Shown: one piece after another, positions 30,841-39,101 of the stretch
How positions within the stretch are numbered: the first letter of the stretch is position 1
Layout of the letters: each line of letters starts with the position of its first letter
Assembly: GCA_041629655.1 (NCBI GenBank)
Contig: JBFKMV010000002.1
Coordinates: forward strand, 7,746 to 71,745
Length of the DNA stretch: 64,000 bases
Direction of reading: 5' to 3'
Source: JBFKMV01 sp041629655
Lineage (GTDB): Bacteria > Acidobacteriota > Polarisedimenticolia > Polarisedimenticolales > Polarisedimenticolaceae
Made by a program: the position numbers and the translations under genes
The notes under the pieces: generated by a model
The model's input: the letters and a program-made list of their open reading frames with translations, nothing else
Told to the model about the DNA's origin: nothing
Databases searched by the model: none

Positions 30841-31221
30841 ATGAGTCGCGACGTCGGTCTGCTGTTTCTCCGCGTCACCGTCGGCCTGATGATGGCCGTC
30901 GGTCACGGCTGGGGGAAGATGGTCAAGGTGGTAACGGGGGATTTCAGCTTCGCCGATCCGCTGGGGATCGGTGCGGCGCCCAGCCTGGTGCTGGCGGCGC
31001 TGGCGGAGTTCGTCTGCGCCCTGCTGATCGCGCTGGGCGTGCGGACCCGCAGCATGGCGGTCCCCGTCACGGTCACGATGCTGGTGGCGGCGTTCGTCCA
31101 CCATTTCGACGATCCGTGGGGCAAGAAGGAGTTCGCGCTGCTGTACGCGGTCCCGTTCGCCGCGCTGATCCTGACCGGCGGCGGCAAGTACACCCTGGAC
31201 CGGATGCTGAAGCGGAAATGA
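30841..31221 (+). CDS. DoxX-family membrane protein
   Basis: 126 aa with four membrane helices. GLLFLRVTVGLMMAVGHGWGKM at the N-terminus, LAALAEFVCALLIALGVRTR and the C-terminal YAVPFAALILTGGGKYTLDR match the DoxX/DoxD-like family, small inner-membrane proteins sometimes linked to thiol or quinone redox balance. It is divergent from the sigma factor and convergent with nuoH. The specific role cannot be read from sequence. Confidence 0.85.
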   Translation: MSRDVGLLFLRVTVGLMMAVGHGWGKMVKVVTGDFSFADPLGIGAAPSLVLAALAEFVCALLIALGVRTRSMAVPVTVTMLVAAFVHHFDDPWGKKEFALLYAVPFAALILTGGGKYTLDRMLKRK

Positions 31222-31239
31222 GCGGCGCCGGGATCGCTT

Positions 31240-32298
31240 TCATCGCCGGACGAGGTCGAACGCCACCAGCGCCGACGTCACCACCAGGTTGATCAGCGCC
31301 AGCGGCAACAGACCTTTCCAGCCCAGCGCCATCAGCTGGTCGTAGCGGAAGCGCGGCAAGGTCCAGCGCACCCAGATGAACAGGAACATGAAGCAGGCCA
31401 CCTTGCCGGCGAAGGCCAGGATCTGCAGCGTCCACAGCGGCCAGCCCCCGAAGGGCACCGGAAAGCCGAGCTGGTAGCCACCCAGGAACAGGGTCACGGC
31501 GACGGCCGACGAGGTCATCATGCTCGCATACTCCGCGATGTAGAACATCGCGAACTTCAGCGACCCGTACTCGGTGTGGTATCCGGCCACCAGCTCCGAC
31601 TCCGCCTCCGGCAGGTCGAACGGCAGGCGGTTGGTCTCGGCGAACCCGGCAACCACGAAGATCGCGAACCCCAGCGTCTGCCAGCCGCCGCTGACCCACG
31701 GGAACACGTTCCAGTTCCAGAACCAGCCCGCCTGCTGCTCGACCATCAGCGTCGGGCGCAGCGTGCCGCTGACCAGCACCACGCCGATCACCGCCAGCGC
31801 CAGCGCCAGCTCGTACGAGACCATCTGGGCCGACGAGCGCAGCCCGCCGATCAGGGCGTACTTGCTGTTGGACGCCCACCCGGCGCAGACGATCCCGTAC
31901 ACGCCCAGCGAGGTGGCCGCGAGGGCGACCAGGATCCCTCCGTCGACGTCGGCGATCACCAGATCGACGGGGCGGCCGAACAGCTCGACCGCCGGCCCGA
32001 ACGGCACCACCGCGAAGCCGCACAACGCGGGGATCAGCGTCATCGCGGGGGCGGCGAGGTAGACCCAGCGCATCGAGTCGCGAGGGACGATGTCTTCCTT
32101 CATCAGTATCTTGACCCCGTCGGCCAGCGGCTGGAGCAGGCCGAGCGGTCCCACGCGGTTGGGCCCCCAGCGAAACTGGATCACGCCGCCCAGCCGGCGC
32201 TCGACCCAGGTCAGCGGTGGAAACGCCAGCACCAGGCCGAGGACGATCAGGCCCACCTTGACCAGGGTTGCCAGCACGTCGAAGGTCGAGTCGCTCAT
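31240..32298 (-). CDS. nuoH: NADH-quinone oxidoreductase subunit H, solitary
   Basis: 352 aa; GAGGGG precedes the ATG. NuoH/ND1 is the membrane subunit of complex I that forms the quinone pocket with the peripheral arm. Signature parts are WVERRLGGVIQFRWGPNRVGPLG, the ADGVKILMKED loop, AGWASNSKYALIGGLRSSAQMVSYEL, and ETNRLPFDLPEAESELVAGYHTEY with its conserved acidic residues. Eight hydrophobic helices are visible. No other nuo gene lies within the flanking ~8 kb, so it is separated from any complex I operon. It could also serve a hydrogenase-type complex, whose subunits resemble it, but full length and motifs favour NuoH. Confidence 0.93.
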   Translation of the reverse strand: MSDSTFDVLATLVKVGLIVLGLVLAFPPLTWVERRLGGVIQFRWGPNRVGPLGLLQPLADGVKILMKEDIVPRDSMRWVYLAAPAMTLIPALCGFAVVPFGPAVELFGRPVDLVIADVDGGILVALAATSLGVYGIVCAGWASNSKYALIGGLRSSAQMVSYELALALAVIGVVLVSGTLRPTLMVEQQAGWFWNWNVFPWVSGGWQTLGFAIFVVAGFAETNRLPFDLPEAESELVAGYHTEYGSLKFAMFYIAEYASMMTSSAVAVTLFLGGYQLGFPVPFGGWPLWTLQILAFAGKVACFMFLFIWVRWTLPRFRYDQLMALGWKGLLPLALINLVVTSALVAFDLVRR

Positions 32299-32424
32299 GT
32301 CGCCCCTCGCGAGGTTCGGGACGAGCTCCAGCGCCGGAGGCGATCGCGGTCTCGTTCGAGTGTAGGACGACCGTCCCGCGCGTGTGCGAAACGGGCCGGC
32401 GATAGCGGATCGAAGCGGTCGTGA

Positions 32425-32451
32425 TTGGAAGGCCCGCCGGGTCGGTATACT
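32425..32451 (+). promoter_or_regulatory. Putative promoter upstream of the coiled-coil secreted protein
   Basis: TATACT (32446-32451) is a good -10. TTGGAA (32425-32430) is the best -35, but with only 15 bp of spacer. It lies in the divergent gap between nuoH and the gene at 32512. Confidence 0.4.
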
Positions 32452-32511
32452 GCCGGCAGATCCGGCCGCGCGACGTCGCCAGCGACGTGTCCTTGCGCGT
32501 GGAGAGACGCC

Positions 32512-33186
32512 ATGCACCGCTTCCGCACGATGCTGGTTGGCCTCTGTCTCGGGTTCGCCGCACCGCTCACGGGACTGGATTCGCTCGTCGCCTCGGACCT
32601 GCCGCCCCCGTTCTGCCGGACGGCGCTCCACGAGGAGACGCTCCGGCTCGAGAATGCCCGGCTCGAAGTCGATCTGGCCCGCTCGGGCTTCGAGGCCTAC
32701 GGGGAGATCTTCGAGCTGATCGAGGGTCTCCGGGAGGCCGAGGCGATCCAGCGGATGATCTGGCTCGAGGCGAAGTACGATTACGACTCGGCGCGCCTGG
32801 CCCTGGAGCGGGCCGACCTCCAGCTGGAACGGCAAGCGGCGCTGGTGGAGCAATACCGGCTGCTCTGTAGCGCTCCGAAAGCCGGTGCGGGCGAGACCGC
32901 GGTTCCGCCTACGCGGGATCTCGACAGCGCGTACCGGCGCTACCGCAGGGCCGACTGCGACCAGCAGGCCAAGGCGATCGAGGTCGCCACGGTGGACCTG
33001 ACGTTCAGCCGCGAGTTCCTGGCCAGCATCCGGGAGCTCCGCAGCGGAGAGGTCGCGACCCGGCAGCAGGTGATCCTCGCCGAGCTCGACGTGGCCCTGG
33101 GCGAGAAACGGCTCGCCGACGCCCGGCGCCGCACCACGGCCTGCCGCCGTGAGTCGCCGGCCCGCGAGGGCTCCCTCCCGCGTTGA
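32512..33186 (+). CDS. Secreted coiled-coil protein, unknown
   Basis: 224 aa; TGGAGAG precedes the ATG. The signal peptide runs to about TGLDSLVAS. Residues ~45-115 and ~150-210 are charged helices with heptad-like Leu/Ala spacing (ENARLEVDLARSGFEAYGEIF, KRLADARRRTTACRR), as in TolC-like or periplasmic adaptor proteins. Four Cys (FCRT, LLCSA, ADCDQ, TACRR) may pair. I do not recognise a family. The next gene is another coiled-coil protein on the same strand. Confidence 0.7.
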   Translation: MHRFRTMLVGLCLGFAAPLTGLDSLVASDLPPPFCRTALHEETLRLENARLEVDLARSGFEAYGEIFELIEGLREAEAIQRMIWLEAKYDYDSARLALERADLQLERQAALVEQYRLLCSAPKAGAGETAVPPTRDLDSAYRRYRRADCDQQAKAIEVATVDLTFSREFLASIRELRSGEVATRQQVILAELDVALGEKRLADARRRTTACRRESPAREGSLPR

Positions 33187-33260
33187 CGGCGCCCGATCCC
33201 GGCCCTAAGTTCCGCCAGGGGCCGGAATACCCGGCCCCGGCAGGACCACGGAGGGTCGAG

Positions 33261-33767
33261 ATGGCGGAGGACGCGACCATGACGGCGGCCGACCAGGACC
33301 GGCTGACCGAGGCACTTTCCACGATCGCCGAGGTCGTGCTCGGCCGGCAGGTCGACGCCTTGGCGCGCAAGCTGGAGCAGGCGCTGGACGAACAGCGCGA
33401 GGTGGTCGAGGAGCTGGACCAGCGCACGACCCGGGTCCTCGCCGAGCTGCGGCAGCAGATCCAGGACGGGCAGGAGCGGACCGAGCGGGATACCGAGACC
33501 GCCCGGCAGGCGCTCAGGCAGGACTTCGACCTGCTGAGCCGGGGACTGACCGAGGTCCAACTGGGGCTGCAACAGCAGCAGGAGACGACCGAGCGTGTCT
33601 CCGGGCTGCTCAACAACGTGGCCAGCGTGTTCACGGGACTCGGCGCCTCGAACGCCCCGTGGCAGGCCCCCGACATCCCCGAGGTCACGGTCGCCGGCGA
33701 GGACGGGCAACCGCTGGAGGGCGGCGTGGACCTCGACGGCACGGTCGAGGACATCTTCACCGACTAG
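33261..33767 (+). CDS. Coiled-coil hypothetical protein
   Basis: 168 aa from ATG 33261 with GGAGGG upstream; a TTG at 33183 in the same frame would add an unlikely Pro/Arg-rich extension. The centre (residues ~15-115) is a long polar coiled coil rich in Glu, Gln, Arg and Leu (LARKLEQALDEQREVVEELDQ, LQQQQETTERVSGLLNN). The C-terminus is acidic and Gly-rich, ending in VEDIFTD. There is no signal peptide or membrane helix, so it is cytoplasmic. The function is unknown; it may be a structural or scaffolding protein. Confidence 0.65.
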   Translation: MAEDATMTAADQDRLTEALSTIAEVVLGRQVDALARKLEQALDEQREVVEELDQRTTRVLAELRQQIQDGQERTERDTETARQALRQDFDLLSRGLTEVQLGLQQQQETTERVSGLLNNVASVFTGLGASNAPWQAPDIPEVTVAGEDGQPLEGGVDLDGTVEDIFTD

Positions 33768-33797
33768 GGCGGTCCGGCACCTGCCCGCCCCGCCCGT

Positions 33798-33803
33798 CTA
33801 GAA
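33798..33803 (+). promoter_or_regulatory. -10 element close to the TMTC-like gene start
   Basis: TAGAAT ends seven bases before the GTG start at 33811, again giving an almost leaderless arrangement. No good -35 hexamer is apparent at the expected distance. Confidence 0.35.
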
Positions 33804-33810
33804 TCGGGCG

Positions 33811-35721
33811 GTGACGAGCGCTCACCGGGACAACCTGATCCGCGCGGGGCTCACGGCCCTGACGCTCGCGGTCTACCTCCAGGTGGCGGGCTTCGACTTC
33901 GTGCGGCTGGACGACCCCGGCTACGTCAGCGACAACGCGCGCGTCCTCTCCGGTCTCGGCGGCGACAATCTCCGCTGGGCCTTCACGACCACGGCCCAGG
34001 CCAACTGGCACCCGCTGACCTGGCTCTCGCTGATGCTCGACGCCGAGCTGGGAGGCGGCGACCCGGCGTGGTTCCACCTGACCAACCTGGCGCTGCACCT
34101 GATCAACACACTGCTGTTGTTCCAGGTCTTCCGCGGCATGACCGGCGCCTCGTGGCGCAGCGGCTTCGTCGCCATGGTGTTCGCGCTCCACCCGCAGCAC
34201 GTGGAGTCGGTGGCCTGGGTGGCCGAGCGCAAGGACGTGCTGAGCACGCTGTTCTGGATGCTGACGATGCTGGCCTGGGCGCGTTACGCGCGCCGCCCGG
34301 GGCCCGCGCGGTACCTGCCCGTACCCGTGCTGCTGACGCTCGGCCTGATGGCCAAACCGATGCTGGTGACGCTGCCGCTGGTGCTGCTGTTGCTGGACAT
34401 CTGGCCGCTCGGTCGCGCGGCCGCGGCGGCGGGGCGGCACCGCGTGTGGGACAAGCTGCCGCTGGCGCTCCCGGTGCTGGGCTCCGCGATCGTCACGCTC
34501 TGGGCGCAGTCGGCGGGAGGCGCGGTCAGCACGCTGGAGCGGCTGCCGCTGGCGAGCCGGCTCGGCAACGCCGTGCTGGCCTACGCGGCCTACATCGGCA
34601 AGCTGTTCTGGCCGTCCGCTCTGGCGCTTCCGTATCCGTACCGTCCCGAGTCGATCACGCCGGGCCGGGTCGCGTTGGCCGCGCTGCTGCTGGTGGCCGT
34701 CTCCGCGGCGGTCTGGCTGGCGGCCCGGCGCCGGCCCTGGCTGGCGGTGGGCTGGGCGTGGTTCGTGGTGACGCTGCTGCCGGTGATCGGGATCGTGCAG
34801 GTGGGGGCGCAGGCGATGGCCGATCGGTACAGCTACGTTCCGACCATCGGTCTGTCGATCATGATCGCGTGGGGGGTGCCCGCGTTGTTCGAGGCGCGCG
34901 TTCGCCGGGCCGCGGTGCGGAGGACGACGCTGGCCGTCCTGTCGGCCGCGGTCACGCTGGCGCTGGGGGCGGCGAGCTACGTGCAGGTGAGCCACTGGCG
35001 GGACACCGTCACGCTGTTCACGCACACGCTGGCGGTGAGCCCGGACAACGCCGTGGCGCACAGCCTGCTCGGTTCCGCGCTCCAGGATCAGGGCCGGCTC
35101 GACGAGGCGCTGGCGCACCACCGCGAGGCGGTCAGGATCGCGCCCGGCTACGTGGAGGCGCGGGTCAACCTGGGCGCCGCGCTGGCCGCGGCGGGCCGGC
35201 CGGAGGAAGCGGTGCGCGAGTACCGCGCGGCGCTCCGCTCGAGGCCCGGCGACCGCACCGCGCTGACCAACCTGGGGGCCGCGCTGCTCCAGCAGGGCCG
35301 CCTGGAGGAAGCCGAGCCGTGGCTCCGGCGAGCGCTCGCGACCGCTCCCGAAGACGTGGCGACGCAGCGCCGTCTCGGCACCCTGCTCGCGCTCCGCGGC
35401 GACGCTCCGGGCGCGGTCGAGCACCTCGGCCGGGTGCTGCGGGCCGAGCCCGACGACGTCGAGACGCTGGTCACCCTCGGTACGGTGCTGATGCGCTCCG
35501 GCGACCTGGAGGGCGCCGCGACGCGATTCGAGCGCGCCCTGCGCCTGGCGCCGGACCACGTCGCCGCGCACAAGAACCTCGGCGTCGTCCGGGCGCGCCA
35601 GCGGCGTTACGAAGACGCCGTCGAGCACTTCTCGGCGGTGCTGCGGCTCGACCCGACCGACGAGACGGCGGCCCGCAACCTGGAGCGCGCGCGGGAGCTG
35701 GCCGCCGGCACCCGGCCCTAG
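33811..35721 (+). CDS. TMTC-like membrane protein: GT-C glycosyltransferase-type module plus TPRs
   Basis: 636 aa from GTG. The first ~400 residues have about ten membrane helices with the acidic loop FVRLDDPGYVSDN after helix 1 and WHPLTWLSLMLD ... HLTNLALHLINTLLLF, as in PMT/TMTC-type (GT-C) proteins that use lipid-linked sugars. AWVAERKDVLSTLFWML is typical. From ~405 come about seven TPRs (DEALAHHREAVRIAPGYVEARVNLGAALAAAGRPEEAV). Such proteins may O-glycosylate exported proteins. The stop codon overlaps that of the convergent gene at 35718 within CTAG. Confidence 0.85.
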   Translation: MTSAHRDNLIRAGLTALTLAVYLQVAGFDFVRLDDPGYVSDNARVLSGLGGDNLRWAFTTTAQANWHPLTWLSLMLDAELGGGDPAWFHLTNLALHLINTLLLFQVFRGMTGASWRSGFVAMVFALHPQHVESVAWVAERKDVLSTLFWMLTMLAWARYARRPGPARYLPVPVLLTLGLMAKPMLVTLPLVLLLLDIWPLGRAAAAAGRHRVWDKLPLALPVLGSAIVTLWAQSAGGAVSTLERLPLASRLGNAVLAYAAYIGKLFWPSALALPYPYRPESITPGRVALAALLLVAVSAAVWLAARRRPWLAVGWAWFVVTLLPVIGIVQVGAQAMADRYSYVPTIGLSIMIAWGVPALFEARVRRAAVRRTTLAVLSAAVTLALGAASYVQVSHWRDTVTLFTHTLAVSPDNAVAHSLLGSALQDQGRLDEALAHHREAVRIAPGYVEARVNLGAALAAAGRPEEAVREYRAALRSRPGDRTALTNLGAALLQQGRLEEAEPWLRRALATAPEDVATQRRLGTLLALRGDAPGAVEHLGRVLRAEPDDVETLVTLGTVLMRSGDLEGAATRFERALRLAPDHVAAHKNLGVVRARQRRYEDAVEHFSAVLRLDPTDETAARNLERARELAAGTRP

Positions 35722-36362
35722 CGGCGGCCGTGGCCCTTGCCGGGCTTGTGCGACGCCTTGTGCGCCTTGGACTTGGCCTTGCCGTGACCGCCGCCGTGAC
35801 GGCGCCGGTACTCGTCGTTCATCAGCGCCTCGAGGTTGCGGCCCGAGGCGCGCCACTCCATCGCCACGTCGACCGAAACGCGGTAGTACTCGTGGATCAT
35901 CCGCACCGCCACGAGGTTGCGGACGTCGGCGTCGCTCAACACGACCGCGTGCCGGTGGTCGCGCTTGTGTTTCTTCCAGTGGCCGTAGGCGTTGCCGTAC
36001 GGAGGACCGGGGTGACGCCGCACCGGCACGAACAGCGCGTCGGCGGGCATGCCGAAGTGGACGGCGATCTGCCACCAGCTCCGGCCGTTCCGCCGCAGGG
36101 CCCAGATCGCGTCGGGCGACTGGCGGGTGCGTCCGGCGATGAACAACGCCACCGCGAGATCGTCCCGGTCGCGGTAGTGCGCACCCCACCGTTCGACCTC
36201 CCGCTGGTCGCGGTCGAAGTAGTGCGAGGAGATGCCGACGAACAGCGCCGCGTCGTCCCCGATGCGGACCACGCCGCCCAGGTCGACGTCGACTCCGGCG
36301 AACAGGGGCGTCACCGCGCACGCCATCGCGCCGGCGAGCAGCAGACGAAGCACGACTTTCAT
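35718..36362 (-). CDS. Secreted protein with basic His/Lys/Gly tail, unknown
   Basis: 214 aa from ATG 36362 with GGAGG ten bases upstream. The signal peptide ends near PLFAG. The body is rich in aromatic and charged residues (FVGISSHYFDRDQREVERWG, SWWQIAVHFGMPADALFVPVRR, VRMIHEYYRVSVDVAMEWRASGR). The last ~25 residues are a His/Lys/Gly/Arg tail (HGKAKSKAHKASHKPGKGHGRR region). I do not recognise a family. The tail could bind nucleic acid, anionic polymer or metal. It has a likely own promoter (36405-36432). Confidence 0.7.
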   Translation of the reverse strand: MKVVLRLLLAGAMACAVTPLFAGVDVDLGGVVRIGDDAALFVGISSHYFDRDQREVERWGAHYRDRDDLAVALFIAGRTRQSPDAIWALRRNGRSWWQIAVHFGMPADALFVPVRRHPGPPYGNAYGHWKKHKRDHRHAVVLSDADVRNLVAVRMIHEYYRVSVDVAMEWRASGRNLEALMNDEYRRRHGGGHGKAKSKAHKASHKPGKGHGRR

Positions 36363-36404
36363 CGAGGATGCCTCCACCCAGGTCCCTGCGGATCCGCTCC
36401 GTAG

Positions 36405-36432
36405 AATCTAGACCCGGAGGGCGAAGGGGCAA
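36405..36432 (-). promoter_or_regulatory. Putative promoter of the basic-tail secreted protein
   Basis: On the minus strand TTGCCC (36432-36427) and TAGATT (36410-36405) are separated by 16 bp. The same pair of hexamers, with 17 bp, is found at 44437-44465. Confidence 0.5.
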
Positions 36433-36462
36433 GCCGCGCTCCACCACATTTGCGGCGGCCGA

Positions 36463-37539
36463 TCAGGCCGGCGTGGTGCGCAGCGTCTCGCGGATCTTCT
36501 CAGCCACCTTGTCCGGCGACGGGACGATCCCTCCCGCGGTGCCGTAGAAGTCGACCTCGCGCGTCCCCTCGGCGGCGTGCTTCACGTCGAACACCAGCTG
36601 GCCCATGCTCATCTCGACGGTCAAAACCCGCCCGCCGGCGTCCATGGCGTCCATCGCCTCGCGGCAGGCCCGGTAGGGGAACGGCTTGAGCGTCACGGGA
36701 CGGAACAGCGCCACGCGCAGGCCCGCCTGCTTGAGCTCGTCGATCGCGGTCTTCGCGATCCGGGCCATGGTGCCGAAGGCCACCAGCAGCAGGTCGTACG
36801 GCTCGTCGCCGCCGTACAGCTCCCAGCGTTGCTCGCGCTCCGCGACGAGGTCGTACTTCTGCTTCAGCTTGATGTTGTGGGCGTGCAGCTCCTCGGGCGT
36901 CAGCATCAGCGAGTTGACGATGCGCCGCGGCCGGTCCTTGGCGCCGGTCAGCGCCCAGTCGTTGTCCGCCAGCGCGGCGCCGCGGCCTTCGCACGGAAAC
37001 TCCACCGGCTCCATCATCTGCCCGATCATGCCGTCGGCGCAGACCATCACCGGGTTGCGGTAGCGCTCCGCCAGCTCGAACGCCAGCAACATCAGGTCGA
37101 CCGCCTCCTGGACCGAGGACGGTGCCAGCACGATCAGCTGGTAGTCGCCGTGCCCGTGCCCCCGGGTGGCCTGGAAGTAGTCGCTCTGCGAGGGCAGGAT
37201 CCCGCCCAGGCCGGGGCCGGCGCGCATGATGTTGACGATCACGCACGGCAGCTCGCAGGCGGCGATGTAGCTGATCCCCTCGGCCATCAGGCTGATCCCC
37301 GGCGACGACGACGAGGTCATGCACTTGACCCCGGTGCCCGCGGCGCCGTAGACCATGTTGATCGCCGCCACCTCGCTCTCGGCCTGCACGAAGGCTCCGC
37401 CGACCTCGGGCAGCCGCTTGACCAGGTACTCCGGCACCTCGGTCTGGGGCGTGATCGGATAACCGAAAAAGTGGACGCAGCCGGCGCGGATCGCCGCCTC
37501 GCCCAAGGCCTCGTTGCCCTTCATCAGCACCTTGGTCAT
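36463..37539 (-). CDS. 2-oxoacid:ferredoxin oxidoreductase, alpha subunit (VorB/KorA type)
   Basis: 358 aa. It is the pyrimidine-binding and CoA-region subunit of a 2-oxoacid:acceptor oxidoreductase that converts a 2-oxoacid and CoA to acyl-CoA, CO2 and reduced ferredoxin. Marks are GNEALGEAAIRAGCVHFFGYPITPQTEVPEYL, QAESEVAAINMVYGAAGTGVKCMTSSSSPGISLM, and the C-terminal VTLKPFPYRACREAM and TVEMSMGQL segments. It is the last gene of the operon, 7 bp after the gamma gene. The GYPITPQTE type resembles branched-chain (VOR) or 2-oxoglutarate (KOR) enzymes; the exact substrate is unsure. Confidence 0.92.
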   Translation of the reverse strand: MTKVLMKGNEALGEAAIRAGCVHFFGYPITPQTEVPEYLVKRLPEVGGAFVQAESEVAAINMVYGAAGTGVKCMTSSSSPGISLMAEGISYIAACELPCVIVNIMRAGPGLGGILPSQSDYFQATRGHGHGDYQLIVLAPSSVQEAVDLMLLAFELAERYRNPVMVCADGMIGQMMEPVEFPCEGRGAALADNDWALTGAKDRPRRIVNSLMLTPEELHAHNIKLKQKYDLVAEREQRWELYGGDEPYDLLLVAFGTMARIAKTAIDELKQAGLRVALFRPVTLKPFPYRACREAMDAMDAGGRVLTVEMSMGQLVFDVKHAAEGTREVDFYGTAGGIVPSPDKVAEKIRETLRTTPA

Positions 37540-37546
37540 CGATACC

Positions 37547-38137
37547 TCATTGCTGCGTCTTGACGCCCTCGGCCACGCCGGCGCGGAACGCGGCCAGGTT
37601 GGAGGCGACGAACCTCGCCCGGTCGCCGGTGAACTCCTGCTCGATCGCCTGCTCGACCGCCTCGACGGGCACCACGCCGGTCGCGCCGACGTAGGCTCCC
37701 AGCATCACGAAGTTGGCCGCCTTGTCGGAGCCGGTCTGCTCGGCGATCTTTCGCGCATCCAGCCGGACCACCGTGCAGTCGTCGCGGTCCGGATCGCGAT
37801 CGATCATCGAGGCGTTGACGACGATCACGCCGCCCGGCCGGACCTTGGGCGCGAACTTCTCCAGCGACGGCAGGTTCATCACCAGCAGCCCGCGCGGGCT
37901 CTCGATCAACGGCGAGCCGATCGGCCGCGTCGAGATGCACACGATCACGTTGGCCGTGCCGCCGCGCATCTCCGGGCCGTAGGACGGCAGCCAGCTGACC
38001 TCGCGGCCCAGGTTCATGCTGGCCTGAGCCAGCACCTTGCCCGCCAGCAGCATGCCCTGACCGCCGAAGCCCGCCATCAACACCTCGGTCGCGGTCGTCG
38101 TGGATCGTTCCGCGAGCGTTCCGGTCTCACTGCTCAT
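37547..38137 (-). CDS. 2-oxoacid:ferredoxin oxidoreductase, gamma subunit
   Basis: 196 aa. LMAGFGGQGMLLAGKVLAQA and SWLPSYGPEMRGGTANVIVCIS are the hallmarks of the gamma domain, which completes the 2-oxoacid oxidoreductase core. Its start overlaps the end of the ferredoxin-TPP gene by 11 bp and its stop is 7 bp before the alpha gene, so translation is likely coupled. An N-terminal Ser/Thr-rich stretch of ~16 residues is unusual but short. Length is normal. Confidence 0.92.
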   Translation of the reverse strand: MSSETGTLAERSTTTATEVLMAGFGGQGMLLAGKVLAQASMNLGREVSWLPSYGPEMRGGTANVIVCISTRPIGSPLIESPRGLLVMNLPSLEKFAPKVRPGGVIVVNASMIDRDPDRDDCTVVRLDARKIAEQTGSDKAANFVMLGAYVGATGVVPVEAVEQAIEQEFTGDRARFVASNLAAFRAGVAEGVKTQQ

Positions 38138-39101
38138 GCGACGCCCCCTCGACCCCGCCGGGCTGCTTGAAGATCCCGACCGGGTAGTACGGCACCATCG
38201 TGTCCTTGACCCACTCCGAGGCCTCGTTGGGCGACAGCCCCCAGTTCGTGGGGCAGGTCGAGAGCACCTCGACGAAGCTGAAGCAGCGATTGTCCCGCTG
38301 GTGCTCGAAGGCCTGCTTGATCAGCTTCTTGGTCTTGAGTGTGGCCTTGCCGTCGTGGGCCGACCCGCGGGCGATGAAGGCCGGCGTCTCGAGCGTGGCC
38401 AGCAGCTCGGCCACGCGCAGCGGGTAACCGGTCGACTCCACGTCGCGGCCGAACGGGGACGTCGTGGTGCGCTGATCCGGCATCGTGGTCGGCGCCATCT
38501 GGCCGCCCGTCATGCCGTAGATCGCGTTGTTGATGAAGATCACGGTGAACTTCTCGCCGCGGTTGGCGGCGTGGAGGATCTCGTTGCCGCCGATCGAGGC
38601 CAGGTCGCCGTCGCCCTGGTAGGTGAACACGATCGTGTCGGGGCGGGCCCGCTTGGCGCCCGTCGCCACGGCGGGCGCGCGCCCGTGGGCCGCCTCGAAC
38701 ATGTCCATGTTGAAGTACTCGTAGGCCAGCACCGAGCAGCCGACCGGCGCGATCCCGATCGCACGCTCCAGCAGGCCCAGCTCCTCCAGCACCTCGGCGG
38801 TGATGCGGTGCACGACGCCGTGGGTGCAGCCCGGACAGTAGTGCGACATCCGCTCGGTCAGCCCCGTGGTGTTGACGAACGTTTGCTTGTCGCGCTTGTT
38901 CCAGACCTCGATGCCCTGGTCGGGGCAGACCACCGCGCACAGCGTGCAGCCGGTGCAGTCCTCCTGCTCGCCGGTGAACACGACGTAGTTGTAGCCGCGG
39001 TCGTTGAGCTCCTTGGAGTACTCGATCAGGTTCTTGGGGCAGGCGGCGATGCAACGGCCGCAGCCCTTGCAACGCACGTCCTCAATGCCGATTCTGGCCA
39101 T
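38127..39101 (-). CDS. 2-oxoacid:ferredoxin oxidoreductase, fused ferredoxin-TPP (delta-beta) subunit
   Basis: 324 aa; AAGGAG precedes the ATG. Residues 1-60 hold two 4Fe-4S motifs, CKGCGRCIAACP (11-22) and CTGCTLCAVVCP (49-60). The rest is the TPP-binding beta subunit: YCPGCTHG, APVGCSVLAY, and the TPP/Mg motif YQGDGDLASIGGNEI ... INNAIYGMTGGQ. In many organisms these parts are separate delta and beta genes, so this is a natural fusion. It lies between the P-loop ATPase gene (20-bp overlap) and the gamma gene (11-bp overlap), forming one operon. Confidence 0.93.
   Translation of the reverse strand: MARIGIEDVRCKGCGRCIAACPKNLIEYSKELNDRGYNYVVFTGEQEDCTGCTLCAVVCPDQGIEVWNKRDKQTFVNTTGLTERMSHYCPGCTHGVVHRITAEVLEELGLLERAIGIAPVGCSVLAYEYFNMDMFEAAHGRAPAVATGAKRARPDTIVFTYQGDGDLASIGGNEILHAANRGEKFTVIFINNAIYGMTGGQMAPTTMPDQRTTTSPFGRDVESTGYPLRVAELLATLETPAFIARGSAHDGKATLKTKKLIKQAFEHQRDNRCFSFVEVLSTCPTNWGLSPNEASEWVKDTMVPYYPVGIFKQPGGVEGASHEQ

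Noticed and set aside
33757..36447. Minus-strand frame of 896 codons opposite the TMTC-like gene
   Set aside because: Shadow; its first part runs through the real 35718-36362 gene in another frame.
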